DNA of 64,000 nt from CAIWHR01 sp963843595 (GTDB lineage Bacteria > Pseudomonadota > Gammaproteobacteria > Burkholderiales > Casimicrobiaceae). The position numbers and the translations under genes were made by a program. A model generated the notes under the pieces. That model had not been told where the DNA came from. It made no database searches and saw only the letters and a list, made by a program, of their open reading frames with translations. Positions 36,404 through 49,934 of the stretch are shown one piece after another. The number at the start of each line of letters is the position of its first letter. Within the stretch, counting starts at the first letter, position 1. The stretch lies in assembly GCA_963843595.1 (NCBI GenBank), contig CAWJLG010000008.1, positions 407,099 through 471,098 of the forward strand, written 5' to 3'.

Positions 36404-36883
36404 CTACGCGCCTGCGCGCGCGGCGACGGGCCAGTACATGTCCAGCACCTGCAGCCGCGTCGCCTGCAGCCGTTCCGACACCACGCCGAGTATGCGCAGC
36501 ATCAGCGCATAGCCGAACGCCGTGTCCTGTTCGCACATGGCGCGCAGGTCGGCGCCCGCGAAGACGAGGGCATCGGTGGGTTCGAGCGCGCGCGCCTGGA
36601 AGTACTTGCCCTTGTCCAGCAGCACCGACGACCAGCCGAGCTCGTCGCCCGCGCTCAGCGTGTCCACGCGGAACGCCTGCCCCGACGGCGCAATCTCGAG
36701 CGCCACCAGACCCGAAGCGATAAGGTAGAACTCGTAGCGCTCGTCACCCTCGCGGAAGATGATCTGTTCGCGGTCGAAATGCACCAGCTTCGCCAGCGAC
36801 GCGAGTTTCTCGACCTGCTGCGGCTGGAATCCCTGCACGAACGGTTGCTTCTCGAGCACCGGCATCAGCGCTTGTGCCGACAT
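36404..36883 (-). CDS. Stand-alone cyclic-nucleotide-binding domain protein
   Basis: This small cytoplasmic protein of 159 residues consists almost entirely of one cyclic-nucleotide-binding (CRP-type) fold. The beta-barrel is visible as LVHFDREQIIFREGDERYEF and LIASGLVALEIAPSGQAFRV. A GDELGWSSVLLDKGKYFQAR segment corresponds to the phosphate-binding cassette. It lacks the C-terminal winged helix of CRP/FNR, so it is unlikely to bind DNA itself. The start MSAQALMP is favoured by an AGGAGG site seven bases before it; an adjacent ATG at 36886 is possible. It is convergent with the sugar transporter and divergent from the peptide-type binding protein. The REC-cyclase at 41906 is a possible source of ligand. 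Confidence 0.85.
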   Translation of the reverse strand: MSAQALMPVLEKQPFVQGFQPQQVEKLASLAKLVHFDREQIIFREGDERYEFYLIASGLVALEIAPSGQAFRVDTLSAGDELGWSSVLLDKGKYFQARALEPTDALVFAGADLRAMCEQDTAFGYALMLRILGVVSERLQATRLQVLDMYWPVAARAGA

Positions 36884-37168
36884 CATGGGTCCTCCTTTCG
36901 CCGATCGCGGTTCGGTCTGCGGTGCCTCGCGCGCCGCAGGCGCCTCCTCCGCGCAGTCCCAACCGGACCGCCGGTCCTGCAGGTCGGGCGACCGCACGGA
37001 CCGGCTGGAACGACAGGTTTACGCCCTGCAGGGCCCGCATGCAAGGGGGCCGCGCGCGGCGTGGACCGAGCCCTCGTCCTCACGCGGCCGATGGCGCCAC
37101 GGTATTCTGTCGCGCGGCGACGCAATCGTGCGTTGCGCTGCAACAGACTGCTGGCGAGAGGACGGGCG

Positions 37169-39025
37169 ATGACGATCCCGCTGCGAAACGCGTCGGTGCA
37201 TGCCGTGCCTCGCCGACCCGGCGTATCGGCACTCCGGGCGATGCGCACGTGGGCCCGGATGACGGCGCACGCCCTCGTGCTTGCCGCCGGCGTCACCTGC
37301 GCGCTGCCGGCGGTCGGGCAATCCGAGAAGGTCCTGCGCCTCGCCTTGCCCGATATTGCGTTGCTCGACCCGCAGCAGATCACGGATCTGTATTCGATGC
37401 GGGTGGCGAGCGCGATCTTCGAGGGTCTGTACGAGTTCGACTACCTCGCCTCGCCGGCGCGCGTCGTCGCGAACACGGCCGCCGGGATGCCCGAGATCAC
37501 CGATGGCGGCAGGACATGGACGATCCGGCTCACGCCGGGCATCCGCTTTGCCGACGACGGGGCGTTCAAGGGGCGTCCGCGCGAGCTGGTCGCCGAGGAC
37601 TACGTCTATTCGATCAAACGCTTCCTCGACCCCAACCTGAAGTCGGGCGGGAGCCCCGCCCTCACCGACCTTCTCGTCGGCGCGCGCCCGGTGGTCGACG
37701 CGGCAAGGAGGAACGGCCGCTTCGACTACGACGCGCGGATCGAGGGCCTGCAGGCACCCGATCGCTACACGTTGCGGCTCAAGCTCGAAGCGGTCGACTA
37801 CACGCTGCTCGAGCGTCTCGCGACGCTGCCGACCTTCGCCGTGGCACGGGAAGTCGTCGAGGCGGCCGGCGAGGGCATCGGCGCACGCCCCGTGGGCACC
37901 GGGCCGTTCCGCCTGCGCGAGTGGAAGCGCGGCGCGCGCGTCGTGCTCGACGCGAACCCGGGCTATCGCAGCATCGCGTTTCCCACGACCGACGATCCCG
38001 CGCTGCAACCGCTCGTGGCCACGATGAAGGGGCGCCGGCTGCCGGCGCTCGCGCGCATCGAGATCGCGATCATGAACGAGCAGGTGCCGGAGCTGCTCGC
38101 GTTCGATCAGGGCGCACTCGACTACGTGCTGCTCTCGGGCACCGTGCTCGCCCGGATGCTCGACGGCGGGACGCTCAAGCCCGAGCTCGCGAAGCGAGGG
38201 ATCGGCTACCGCCCCTACACCGTGCCCGCGCTCATCTACACCTACTTCAACCAGGACGATCCCGTCGTCGGCGGCAACGCGCCCGAGCGGATCGCGCTGC
38301 GCCGCGCGATCGCGCTGGGGTTCGACATCGGCGAGCTCATCAAGGTGGTGTACGGCGGGCAGGCGCGCCCGGCCAACCAGTTGCTGCCGCCCGGCGTGCT
38401 GGGACACGATCCGAAGCTTCCCGGGAAGCCGCTGCACGACCCGGCGACGGCGCGTGCGCTGCTCGATCGTTTCGGCTACCGCGACCGCGACGGCGACGGC
38501 ATGCGCGAAGCGCCCGACGGGCGGCCGCTGGTGCTGGTCCAGAGCTCGACGCCGGACAGCCTCGGCCGCGAGGTCGATACGTTGTGGGTCAAGAACATGG
38601 CGGCGATCGGCCTGCGCATGACGATCAACACCCAACCCTTCAACGATCTCCTGAAGCAGAGCCTGGCCGGCCAGCTGATGATCTTCAACCTGGGCTACCG
38701 GGCAAGCGAGCCGTCCGGGTTCTCGATCCTGCAGACGCTGTGGGGCAAGGCGCCCCCGGACACGAATCGCGCGCATTTTCGAAACGCCGACTACGACGCC
38801 GCGTTCGAGCAGTTCCTGCGCACGCCGGACGGGCCGCAGCGCGTGATGCTGGCCCGCCGCATGGCGGACATCGTCAACGCCTACGTTCCGCTCGCGATGC
38901 AGGTGTACCCGATCGGCCACGCATTCACGCAGCCGTGGCTTTTGGGCTACTACCCGGCGCAGTTCGGCACGACGTGGAAATACCTCGACATCGATCTCGC
39001 AAGGAGGGCTGGCGCAGGAAAGTAG
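37169..39025 (+). CDS. Oligopeptide/dipeptide-type ABC transporter substrate-binding protein (SBP family 5)
   Basis: This periplasmic family 5 binding protein has 618 residues, somewhat long for the group. The start at 37169 gives a 45-residue N-region and then TAHALVLAAGVTCALPAVGQ as signal peptide; an internal Met (MRTWARM) could also serve. Family motifs: LRLALPDIALLDPQQITDLY, RTWTIRLTPGIRFADDGAF, EDYVYSIKRFLDP, GTGPFRLREWKRGARVVLD, and RIALRRAIALGFDIGELIKV. It has no permease or ATPase genes beside it, so it is an orphan binding protein that may serve a transporter elsewhere. The ligand is unknown; relatives bind peptides, nickel complexes or plant products. Confidence 0.85.
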   Translation: MTIPLRNASVHAVPRRPGVSALRAMRTWARMTAHALVLAAGVTCALPAVGQSEKVLRLALPDIALLDPQQITDLYSMRVASAIFEGLYEFDYLASPARVVANTAAGMPEITDGGRTWTIRLTPGIRFADDGAFKGRPRELVAEDYVYSIKRFLDPNLKSGGSPALTDLLVGARPVVDAARRNGRFDYDARIEGLQAPDRYTLRLKLEAVDYTLLERLATLPTFAVAREVVEAAGEGIGARPVGTGPFRLREWKRGARVVLDANPGYRSIAFPTTDDPALQPLVATMKGRRLPALARIEIAIMNEQVPELLAFDQGALDYVLLSGTVLARMLDGGTLKPELAKRGIGYRPYTVPALIYTYFNQDDPVVGGNAPERIALRRAIALGFDIGELIKVVYGGQARPANQLLPPGVLGHDPKLPGKPLHDPATARALLDRFGYRDRDGDGMREAPDGRPLVLVQSSTPDSLGREVDTLWVKNMAAIGLRMTINTQPFNDLLKQSLAGQLMIFNLGYRASEPSGFSILQTLWGKAPPDTNRAHFRNADYDAAFEQFLRTPDGPQRVMLARRMADIVNAYVPLAMQVYPIGHAFTQPWLLGYYPAQFGTTWKYLDIDLARRAGAGK

Positions 39026-39112
39026 CGGGTGGCCGCGCGGCGGCAGGCGTGGGCACGCGCGAAGCGGCCGGCCGTCGATCAGGCGAGCCGATCCGGTCGC
39101 GTTCCGTCCCGC

Positions 39113-40368
39113 TCAACCATCGACGACGAGGTAGAGGCCCAGGCCCACCATCACGACGCCGCTGACGAGCTTCAACCACCGTCCCTCCCTTTCCTGCAGC
39201 CGGTGCTGGGAGAGCGTGACGACGCCGATCCCCAGGACAATCACGTCGTCGAGCATGTAGGCGGCGATATAGAGCAGCAAGTAACCGTAGTAAGTTGCGC
39301 CTTCCAGTTCGCGCAGCGTCAGGATTCGTGTGAACAGCGCCGGGAACCCCGTCGTGCAGAGGAACTCGACGATCTGCACGAGCATGGCGAGTATCACCGT
39401 GCCGATGAGCGCTGCGGTCAGGTTTTCCGCGCGCAGGATCGACCGCATCCGCGCGTAGATTCCAGGTTTCGACCGCTCGGGAATCGACAGCGACACGCCC
39501 CAGCCGAACGCCCAGAAATCCTTGAGGTTGATCGACGCCGGCGACGATCGCCAGCGCGGCGATGACGAGCTGCGACGGCACGGGAAAGGCCGATGAACAG
39601 GAACAGGTTGAGCCACGCCGCCATGAAGGCGAAGTAGGCGACGCCCTCGATCAGCACGAACGTCCCGGCGATGGCAAGCATCCGCCGCCGGTCGTTGAGC
39701 GGGGCGAGCAGCGAAATCATCATGATCAGCACCCACATCGAGCAGGGGTTGAATCCGTCGAGCAGGCCCATGACCAGCGTGAACGCGGGCAGCCCGACAT
39801 CGTCGAGCGCCAGTGTCCGGCCGAACAGCGTGACCGCGAAGGTCTGCGGTGCGGGAGCGGGTTCCGCCTGTGGCGCGTCGCACGACAGCGATCCCTCGGC
39901 GTCGCACGCCGGCGCCCCATCTTGCGGCTGCGCTGCTGGCGCGCCCGAGAGCGCAGCACGGATCAGGCTGCCGGTGTTCGCCTCTTCCGAGTAGCCGAGG
40001 ATCAGCTGCCCGCCCGCGAAGACGGCCGGCACGCGTGCGACCCCCGCCCCGTGCATGCGTGCAAGCTCCCTGAGCCGGTCGAGTGCGCTTGGCTCCTTGC
40101 CCACGTCGCGCACGACAAGTCGAAGCTCGGGCCGCTCCTTGGCGAGGCGGGCGAGGAATGCCTCGGCCTCTCCGCAATGCGGGCAGCCTTCGCGCACGAA
40201 GACCTCGACGACGGTTGCCGGTGCGGTCGGCGTGACGGCAGGGGCAGGTGCGGAGGCGCCCATAGCCGCATCGACCGCGGCTTGCGCCATCGCCGGCGGC
40301 GCGAGCAGCAGCATCGCCAGCGCCAGTGCCAGCCACGGCCACGCGAGCCTGATTCTCGACCTCGACAA
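39113..40368 (-). CDS. Glutaredoxin-type thiol domain fused to a CcdA/DsbD-like membrane domain, with two frameshifts
   Basis: The product is a secreted glutaredoxin-like module joined to a multi-pass membrane domain. The start is TTG at 40368 (GAGGAG six bases upstream) followed by a signal peptide (LALALAMLLLAPPAMA). The thiol site is FVREGCPHCGEAEAFLARL. The membrane half starts at TLVMGLLDGFNPCSMWVLIM, where NPCSMW recalls the NPC motif of CcdA-type electron carriers, and holds about six helices ending KLVSGVVMVGLGLYLVV. Two single-base insertions (near 39533 and 39574) break the frame. Around them the sequence reads RAV-QLVIAALAIVAGV-INLKDFWAFG once corrected. The span is 1256 bases, two over a multiple of three; the corrected product is ~417 residues. 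It likely moves reducing power across the membrane. Confidence 0.82.
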
Positions 40369-40502
40369 CTTCCGCTCCTCGCGGGGTGGACGTCCGCATG
40401 CACATGCCAGGATGACGTCGGGTTCGGACGCCGGCAACGCGATCGAACGGCAACGAGCATACCGAGATTCCATGCGTCCGGCCCTCGTGCCGTGCATCGA
40501 TG

Positions 40503-40516
40503 TTCATCTGGATCAA
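40503..40516. promoter_or_regulatory. FNR/Anr-like box upstream of the uracil permease
   Basis: The sequence TTCATCTGGATCAA differs from the FNR consensus TTGAT-N4-ATCAA by one base. It lies 88 bases before the uracil permease start and 135 bases before the divergent glutaredoxin-fusion start. It is a candidate anaerobic regulatory site for either gene; a one-mismatch site can occur by chance. Confidence 0.4.
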
Positions 40517-40603
40517 ACGCACATGCGCAATCGCTGTGCACCTGACGCCCGCGCCGTTTGGGTGTTCAATGGCGGAGTTTCCACCGTGATGAGGGACCGA
40601 CCC

Positions 40604-41899
40604 ATGGCGCGTGCCGGTGACGACGGCTATTTCCCCCGCTGGACGCCGAAGACGGAGGGCGTCATCGCCCCGGACGAGCGGCTGCCCTGGCCGCAGACGT
40701 TCGCGCTGGGCGTCCAGCACGTGGTCGCGATGTTCGGTGCGACGGTGCTGGCGCCGCTCTTGATGGGCTTCGATCCGAACGTCGCGATCCTGATGTCGGG
40801 AATCGGCACGCTGCTCTTCTTCGTGCTGGTCGGTGGCCGGGTGCCGAGCTATCTGGGCTCGAGCTTCGCGTTCATCGGCGTCGTCATCGCCGCCACCGGG
40901 TACGCCGGAGCGGGGGCGAACGCGAACATCGACGTGGCGCTCGGCGGCATCGTCGCCTGCGGCGCCGTCTACGCGCTGATCGGCTTCGTCGTGATGGGCA
41001 TCGGCACGAAGTGGATCGAGACGCTGATGCCGCCGGTGGTCACGGGCGCTGTGGTCGCGGTGATCGGCCTCAACCTCGCCCCGATCGCCGTCAAGGGCGC
41101 GACGGCGACGACGTTCGACGCGGTGATGGCGCTGGTCACGATCCTGTGCGTCGGGGGCGTGGCGGTGTTCGCGCGCGGCACGATCCAGCGGCTGCTGATC
41201 CTCGTCGGGCTGGCGCTGGCGTATGCCATCTACGCGGTGCTCGCCAACGGCATGGGCTTCGGCAAGCCGATCGGCCTGGGCGGCGTCGCCGCAGCGGCGT
41301 GGTTCGGGCTGCCGAGGTTCGCCGTGCCGGTGTTCACGGTACCGGCAATCTCGCTGATCGCGCCGGTCGCGGTGATCCTCGTCGCCGAGAATCTGGGGCA
41401 CATCAAGGCCGTCGGCGCGATGACGGGCCGCGACCTCGACCGCTACATGGGCCGCGCGTTCGCGGGCGACGGCCTCGCGACGATGCTCGCCGGCGGCATG
41501 GGCGGCACCGGCGTGACGACGTACGCGGAGAACATCGGGGTGATGGCGGTGACGAAGATCTATTCGACGCTGGTGTTCGTCGTCGCCGCGCTGATCGCGA
41601 TCCTGCTCGGCTTCTCGCCGAAGTTCGGCGCGCTGATCCAGACGATCCCCGGTCCCGTGCTCGGCGGCATCTCCATCGTCGTGTTCGGTCTGATCGCGGC
41701 GGCCGGCGCGCGGATCTGGGTCGAGAACAAGGTCGATTTCGGCGAGAACCGCAACCTGATCGTCGTCGCGGTGACGCTGGTGCTTGGCGCCGGCGACTTC
41801 ACGCTCAAGTTCGGCAGCTTCGCATTGGGCGGCATCGGCACGGCGACGTTCGGCGCGATCCTGCTCCACGCGCTGCTGCGGCCGCGCCGGCGCGCCTGA
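40604..41899 (+). CDS. uraA: NCS2 family uracil permease
   Basis: This inner-membrane nucleobase:proton symporter of the NCS2 family is 431 residues with about 14 predicted helices. I chose the ATG at 40604 (MARAGDDGYFPRWTPKTEG), with GAGGGA upstream. Signature motifs: LGVQHVVAMFGATVLAPLLM in helix 1, GSSFAFIGVVIA, PVVTGAVVAVIGLNLAPIAV, and the substrate-binding AENLGHIKAVGAMTGRDLDR followed by GGMGGTGVTTYAENIGVMAV. These match UraA/RutG rather than xanthine or guanine transporters. The uracil salvage enzyme gene upp lies 7.3 kb downstream in the same direction, separated by the signalling operon. Confidence 0.92.
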   Translation: MARAGDDGYFPRWTPKTEGVIAPDERLPWPQTFALGVQHVVAMFGATVLAPLLMGFDPNVAILMSGIGTLLFFVLVGGRVPSYLGSSFAFIGVVIAATGYAGAGANANIDVALGGIVACGAVYALIGFVVMGIGTKWIETLMPPVVTGAVVAVIGLNLAPIAVKGATATTFDAVMALVTILCVGGVAVFARGTIQRLLILVGLALAYAIYAVLANGMGFGKPIGLGGVAAAAWFGLPRFAVPVFTVPAISLIAPVAVILVAENLGHIKAVGAMTGRDLDRYMGRAFAGDGLATMLAGGMGGTGVTTYAENIGVMAVTKIYSTLVFVVAALIAILLGFSPKFGALIQTIPGPVLGGISIVVFGLIAAAGARIWVENKVDFGENRNLIVVAVTLVLGAGDFTLKFGSFALGGIGTATFGAILLHALLRPRRRA

Positions 41900-41905
41900 C
41901 GTCGG

Positions 41906-43085
41906 CTACGACGCCGGCGCGGCCATCAGCACGAACGCCGGCACCGGATGCGTGAAGCCCTTGAGCGATAGCGCGCCGGCGGGCTCGCACCGTCCAGTCG
42001 TCGCCCAGCGCCGCGCGCGTGCGCCGGTCGATCAGGACCCGGCCGGGGGGCGCCTGATCGCACAGTCGCGCCGCCAGGTTGACCACGCCGCCGATCGCCG
42101 AGTAGTCGAAGCGGCCCTCGTAGCCGAACGCGCCGAGCGTCGCGAAGCCCTGCGCGATGCCGATGCCGAGGTCGAGCTCGTAGCCGAGCTTCGCCCAGCG
42201 CTCGCGCAGCGGGGCGAAGCCCGCCAGCATCGCGAGCGCCATCCGCGCCGCCTGCTTGCCGGGCTCCGGGACCGGCAACGGATCGTTGAAGAAGATCAGG
42301 ATGCCGTCGCCGGCGAAGCGGTCGAGCGTGCCGCCGGACGCGGAGACGATCGCTCCCATCGCCGCGTGGTAGTCGCGCAGCACCGACTCGACTTCTTCGG
42401 GCTCCGCCGAATCGGTGAACGCGGTGAAGCCGCGCAGGTCGACGAAGACGTAGCAGATCTCGCGCCGGTGGGGCGCGAGAATCGACTTCTCGCCGGCGGC
42501 GATGATGGCGTCGGCGACGGGCGCCGAGAAGAAGCGCTTCAGCCGGCCCATGCGCTCGAGCTGGGCCACCTGTTCCGCCACGCGCTCCTCGAGCTTGACG
42601 TTCCACTCCTTCAGCGCATCGGCCTGCCGCCGGACTTCGTCCTGCAGCGACTTCACGCGCAGCAGCGAGCGCACGCGCGCGAAGAGCTCGGGCTGGTTGA
42701 TCGGTTTGGACAGGAAATCGTCGGCGCCCGCCTCGATGCCCTTGACCCGCTCCTGCTGCGGGTCGAGCGAGGTGACGAGCACGATCGGCAGCAGCGCGGT
42801 CGCGGAGTCCGCGCGCAGCCGGCGACAGACGTCGTAGCCGGACAGCCCCGGCATCATCACGTCGAGCAGCACCAGGTCCGGTGCTTCGGCCGCCACCTTC
42901 GCCAGCCCCTCTTCGCCGTTGACGGCGGTGACGACGGCGTAGCCCTTCACCGCGAGCAGGTCGGACAGCAGCTTGACGTTGGCCGGCGTGTCGTCGACCA
43001 CCAGCACCTTGGGCGCCGGACTCACTGGAGTACCTTCGTGCTGCGCACTCCGGACTTCGCGCTCGGGGCGGCCCATCGCGCTCAT
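41906..43085 (-). CDS. Response regulator with class III adenylate/guanylate cyclase output, frameshifted near its 3' end
   Basis: This is a REC receiver domain followed by a cyclase. REC: VLVVDDTPANVKLL, phospho-acceptor aspartate in LVLLDVMMPGLSGYDV, and the lysine in DDFLSKPIN. A coiled linker (SLQDEVRRQADALKEWNVKL) follows. The class III catalytic domain has metal aspartates in YVFVDLRGFTAF and RFAGDGILIFF, and FDYSAIGGVVNLAARL, whose aspartate favours ATP. One extra base near 41987 shifts the last ~28 codons; the corrected end reads EPAGALSLKGFTHPVPAFVL and stops at 41906. The span of 1180 bases is one over a multiple of three. Its ATG overlaps the CheY-like gene stop (ATGA). It should make cAMP on phosphorylation by the neighbouring kinase. 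Confidence 0.87.
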
Positions 43086-43454
43086 TGGGCGTCCGGCTCC
43101 AGCAGCGAGCGCACCGTCGCGAGGAACGACTTGAGGTCGATCGGCTTGCCGATGTAGGCGTCGAAGCCGGCTTCGGTGATCGTGCGCCGGTCCTGCTGCA
43201 TCACCGACGCCGTGACGGCGGCCACCGGGATCGCGGACGTGGCCGGATCCGCGCGCAGGCGGCGCAGCGCCTCGATGCCGTTGATGCCCGGGCAGCTGGA
43301 TGTCCATCAGCACGAGATCGGGCCGGTGCTCCAGGGCGAGGCGCGACGCCGTCCTCGCCGGTGCCGGCCTCGATCGTGCGGTAGCCCTTGGCCTGAAGGA
43401 TGTCGCGGACGAGCTTCAGGTTCTTGTCGTTGTCTTCGACGATGAGGATGAGGC

Positions 43455-43458
<4 letters not shown>
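43082..43458 (-). CDS. Single-domain CheY-like response regulator, with two frameshifts
   Basis: A stand-alone receiver domain, about 124 residues once corrected. The N-terminus reads MSLILIVEDNDKNLKLVRDI. After one extra base near 43340 the frame continues LALEHRPDLVLMDIQLPG, which holds the phospho-acceptor aspartate. After a second extra base near 43288 it continues INGIEALRRLRADPATSAIP, then VAAVTASVMQQ and the conserved lysine in DAYIGKPIDLKSF. The span of 377 bases is two over a multiple of three. It overlaps the kinase stop and the cyclase start by four bases each, so the three signalling genes form a coupled operon in the order kinase, CheY-like, REC-cyclase. Confidence 0.85.
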
Positions 43459-47936
<4,478 letters not shown>

Positions 47937-48014
47937 TGGATCACCTCGTCCGGGCGCCCACGCCACCGGCGAAAGCCAGCCAGCCGGGCGCGAGCGTCAG
48001 GAAGCGGCGACGGT

Positions 48015-49004
48015 TCACTCGAAGACCCGGTCGGCGCGAGCGAGCAGCTGCGGCGGTATCGCGACGCCGAGCTTGCGCGCGGTGGCGAGATTGATCGCGA
48101 GCTCGATCTTCGTCGGCTGTTGCACCGGAAGATCGGCAGGCCGGGTGCCCTTGAGGACCTGATCGATGTAACGCGCGACTCCCTTGTAATGGTCGCGGAA
48201 GCTCAGTCCATAGCTCATCAGACCGCCCGCTTCCGCGAATTCGCGATATCCGTAGATCGCCGGCAGCGGTGTTCGATTGGCGAGCGGCACGATGCGCTCG
48301 ATCTGGCCGGCGAGGAACGCCTCGGTCATGACGACCAAGGCACCTGAGCCCTTGCGCTTCATCTCCTCGAAGACGCGCTCGAACTCGGCCGGGTTCGTGG
48401 TGCCGAAAGTCAGCACCTTCACGCCGGATTGCCGGGCGGCTTCCTCGAAGCGCGCCCAGTAGTAAGGCTCGACCGGGTTGTCCGAATTGGTGAGGAAGGC
48501 GACGTCATGCGCCTTCGGCACCGCGGCCACCAAGAGCTCCAGCCATTTCGGGAAGAGCTCCTCGAACAGCGTCGACGATCCGGTGACGTTGCCGCCGGGC
48601 CGCGCATAGCTCGCGACGAGCCCGGCTTTGACCGGATCGCCGTCGATCGACATCACGACGGGAATCGATGGAGTGGCCTGCTTGGCGGCGCGCGTCGATG
48701 GAATGCAGGTGGTGACGATCGCGCTCGGTTTGTCGTTCACGAGCGAGGCCGCGTACTGCGGGAACAGGCCGCCATTGGCGCCCGCAAAACGGACTTCGAG
48801 CACGACGTTCTTGCCGTCGATCCAGCCGAGCTCGCGCAGACCGTCCCGGAGCGCGTCGAGGAAGACGCCGTTGGACTTCGCCGTGCCCATCGACAGGTAG
48901 CCGATGCGGGGGATGTTCGATGCGGCTTGCGCGGTACCGGGCAGCGGCGCGGCGAGCGCGAGGCAACCCGCGAGTCCGCGGAGGACGTCGCGGCGCGTGG
49001 TCAT
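48015..49004 (-). CDS. ABC transporter substrate-binding protein (ABC_sub_bind, TrpX/YtrX-like family)
   Basis: This exported binding protein has 329 residues. The N-terminus MTTRRDVLRGLAGCLALAAP carries a twin-arginine-like signal (RRDVLRG) and cleavage near TAQA. The fold is the periplasmic type I, like LacI-family binding domains: IPRIGYLSMGTAKSNGVFLD, LRELGWIDGKNVVLEVRFA, TTCIPSTRAAKQAT, SIPVVMSIDGDPVKAGLVAS and RPGGNVTGSSTLF. These motifs identify the ABC_sub_bind family common in Burkholderiales and rhizobia. No permease genes are adjacent. It lies 78 bases upstream of the kinase gene in the same direction and could be its periplasmic sensing partner, but this is inference. Confidence 0.87.
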   Translation of the reverse strand: MTTRRDVLRGLAGCLALAAPLPGTAQAASNIPRIGYLSMGTAKSNGVFLDALRDGLRELGWIDGKNVVLEVRFAGANGGLFPQYAASLVNDKPSAIVTTCIPSTRAAKQATPSIPVVMSIDGDPVKAGLVASYARPGGNVTGSSTLFEELFPKWLELLVAAVPKAHDVAFLTNSDNPVEPYYWARFEEAARQSGVKVLTFGTTNPAEFERVFEEMKRKGSGALVVMTEAFLAGQIERIVPLANRTPLPAIYGYREFAEAGGLMSYGLSFRDHYKGVARYIDQVLKGTRPADLPVQQPTKIELAINLATARKLGVAIPPQLLARADRVFE

Positions 49005-49198
49005 GCGCCGACCTCGTCGGGACGGCCGGCACTACTCGCAAGACTTGCTGCGCAGGGCATCGGCCCTCCTGGCACGCACCCGGACCCGTTGGCGCGCATT
49101 ATGGCGCCGAATCGCGACTGCGGCGCAATCGCCGATGCTATCCTCAGGGCTTCGCCCCAGGCGGGCGCCGCCACGTTGCCGTGCACCGGCCCATCGCC

Positions 49199-49825
49199 AT
49201 GCCCATCCACGAAATCCGCCATCCGCTCGTCCGCCACAAGATCGGCCTGCTGCGCGAGGCCGACATCAGCGTCAAGAAATTCCGCGAGCTGACGGAGGAG
49301 CTCGGCCGGCTGCTGGCCTACGAGGCGAGCCGCGACTTCGAGCTCGAGCCCGTGACGATCCAGGGCTGGGCGGGACCGGTCGGGATCGAACAGATCAAGG
49401 GCAAGAAGGTGACGCTGGTGCCGATCCTGCGCGCCGGGCTCGGGATGCTGCCGGGCGTGCTCGACATCATCCCGAGCGCCAAGGTCAGCGTCGTCGGCCT
49501 CGCCCGCGACGAGCAGACGCTGAAGCCCCACCAGTACTTCGAGCGCTTCGTCGGCAAGCTGGACGAGCGAATCGCCTTCGTCCTCGATCCGATGCTCGCC
49601 ACCGGCGGCTCGCTGGTGGCGACGATCGATCTGCTGAAGAAGGCCGGCTGCAGGCACGTACGCGCGATCGTGCTGGTTGCGGCGCCGGAGGGGATCGCCG
49701 CCGTCGACCGCGCACATCCGGACGTGCACGTCTACACGGCGGCGATCGACAGCCGCCTCAACGAGCACGGCTACATTATCCCGGGCCTGGGGGACGCCGG
49801 CGACAAGATCTTCGGCACGAAGTGA
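49199..49825 (+). CDS. upp: Uracil phosphoribosyltransferase Upp
   Basis: Upp makes UMP from uracil and PRPP in the cytoplasm, the main uracil salvage step. The start at 49199 (MPIHEIRHPLVRHKIGLLRE) gives 208 residues, the usual size. Motifs: LVPILRAGLGMLPGVLDIIP, the PRPP loop FVLDPMLATGGSLVATIDLL, AAPEGIAAVDRAHPDVHVYT and the uracil-binding C-terminus YIIPGLGDAGDKIFGT. Its expected partner, uracil permease, is at 40604. The long hairpin repeat begins 12 bases after its stop. Confidence 0.97.
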   Translation: MPIHEIRHPLVRHKIGLLREADISVKKFRELTEELGRLLAYEASRDFELEPVTIQGWAGPVGIEQIKGKKVTLVPILRAGLGMLPGVLDIIPSAKVSVVGLARDEQTLKPHQYFERFVGKLDERIAFVLDPMLATGGSLVATIDLLKKAGCRHVRAIVLVAAPEGIAAVDRAHPDVHVYTAAIDSRLNEHGYIIPGLGDAGDKIFGTK

Positions 49826-49837
49826 GGGATGGGGTTG

Positions 49838-49922
49838 AGAAATGGGGTCAGATACGAATTTCGATTCGCAGCGCGGGAACGCTTCCGCGCTGACGACGAA
49901 ATTCGTATCTGACCCCATTTCT
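49838..49922. repeat. Long hairpin, REP-like repeat element, copy 1
   Basis: Perfect 26-base inverted arms (49838-49863 and 49897-49922) contain the core GGGGTCAGATACGAATT and its complement. The 33-base loop holds a second perfect stem, CAGCGCGG (49869-49876) with CCGCGCTG (49885-49892). The azlC reading frame is open through the element but its own start lies just after it. A related copy lies at 56111-56182. The design resembles REP-type sequences moved by REP-associated tyrosine transposases; no such transposase is in the window. Confidence 0.85.
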
Positions 49923-49934
49923 TCGTTCTTCGCC

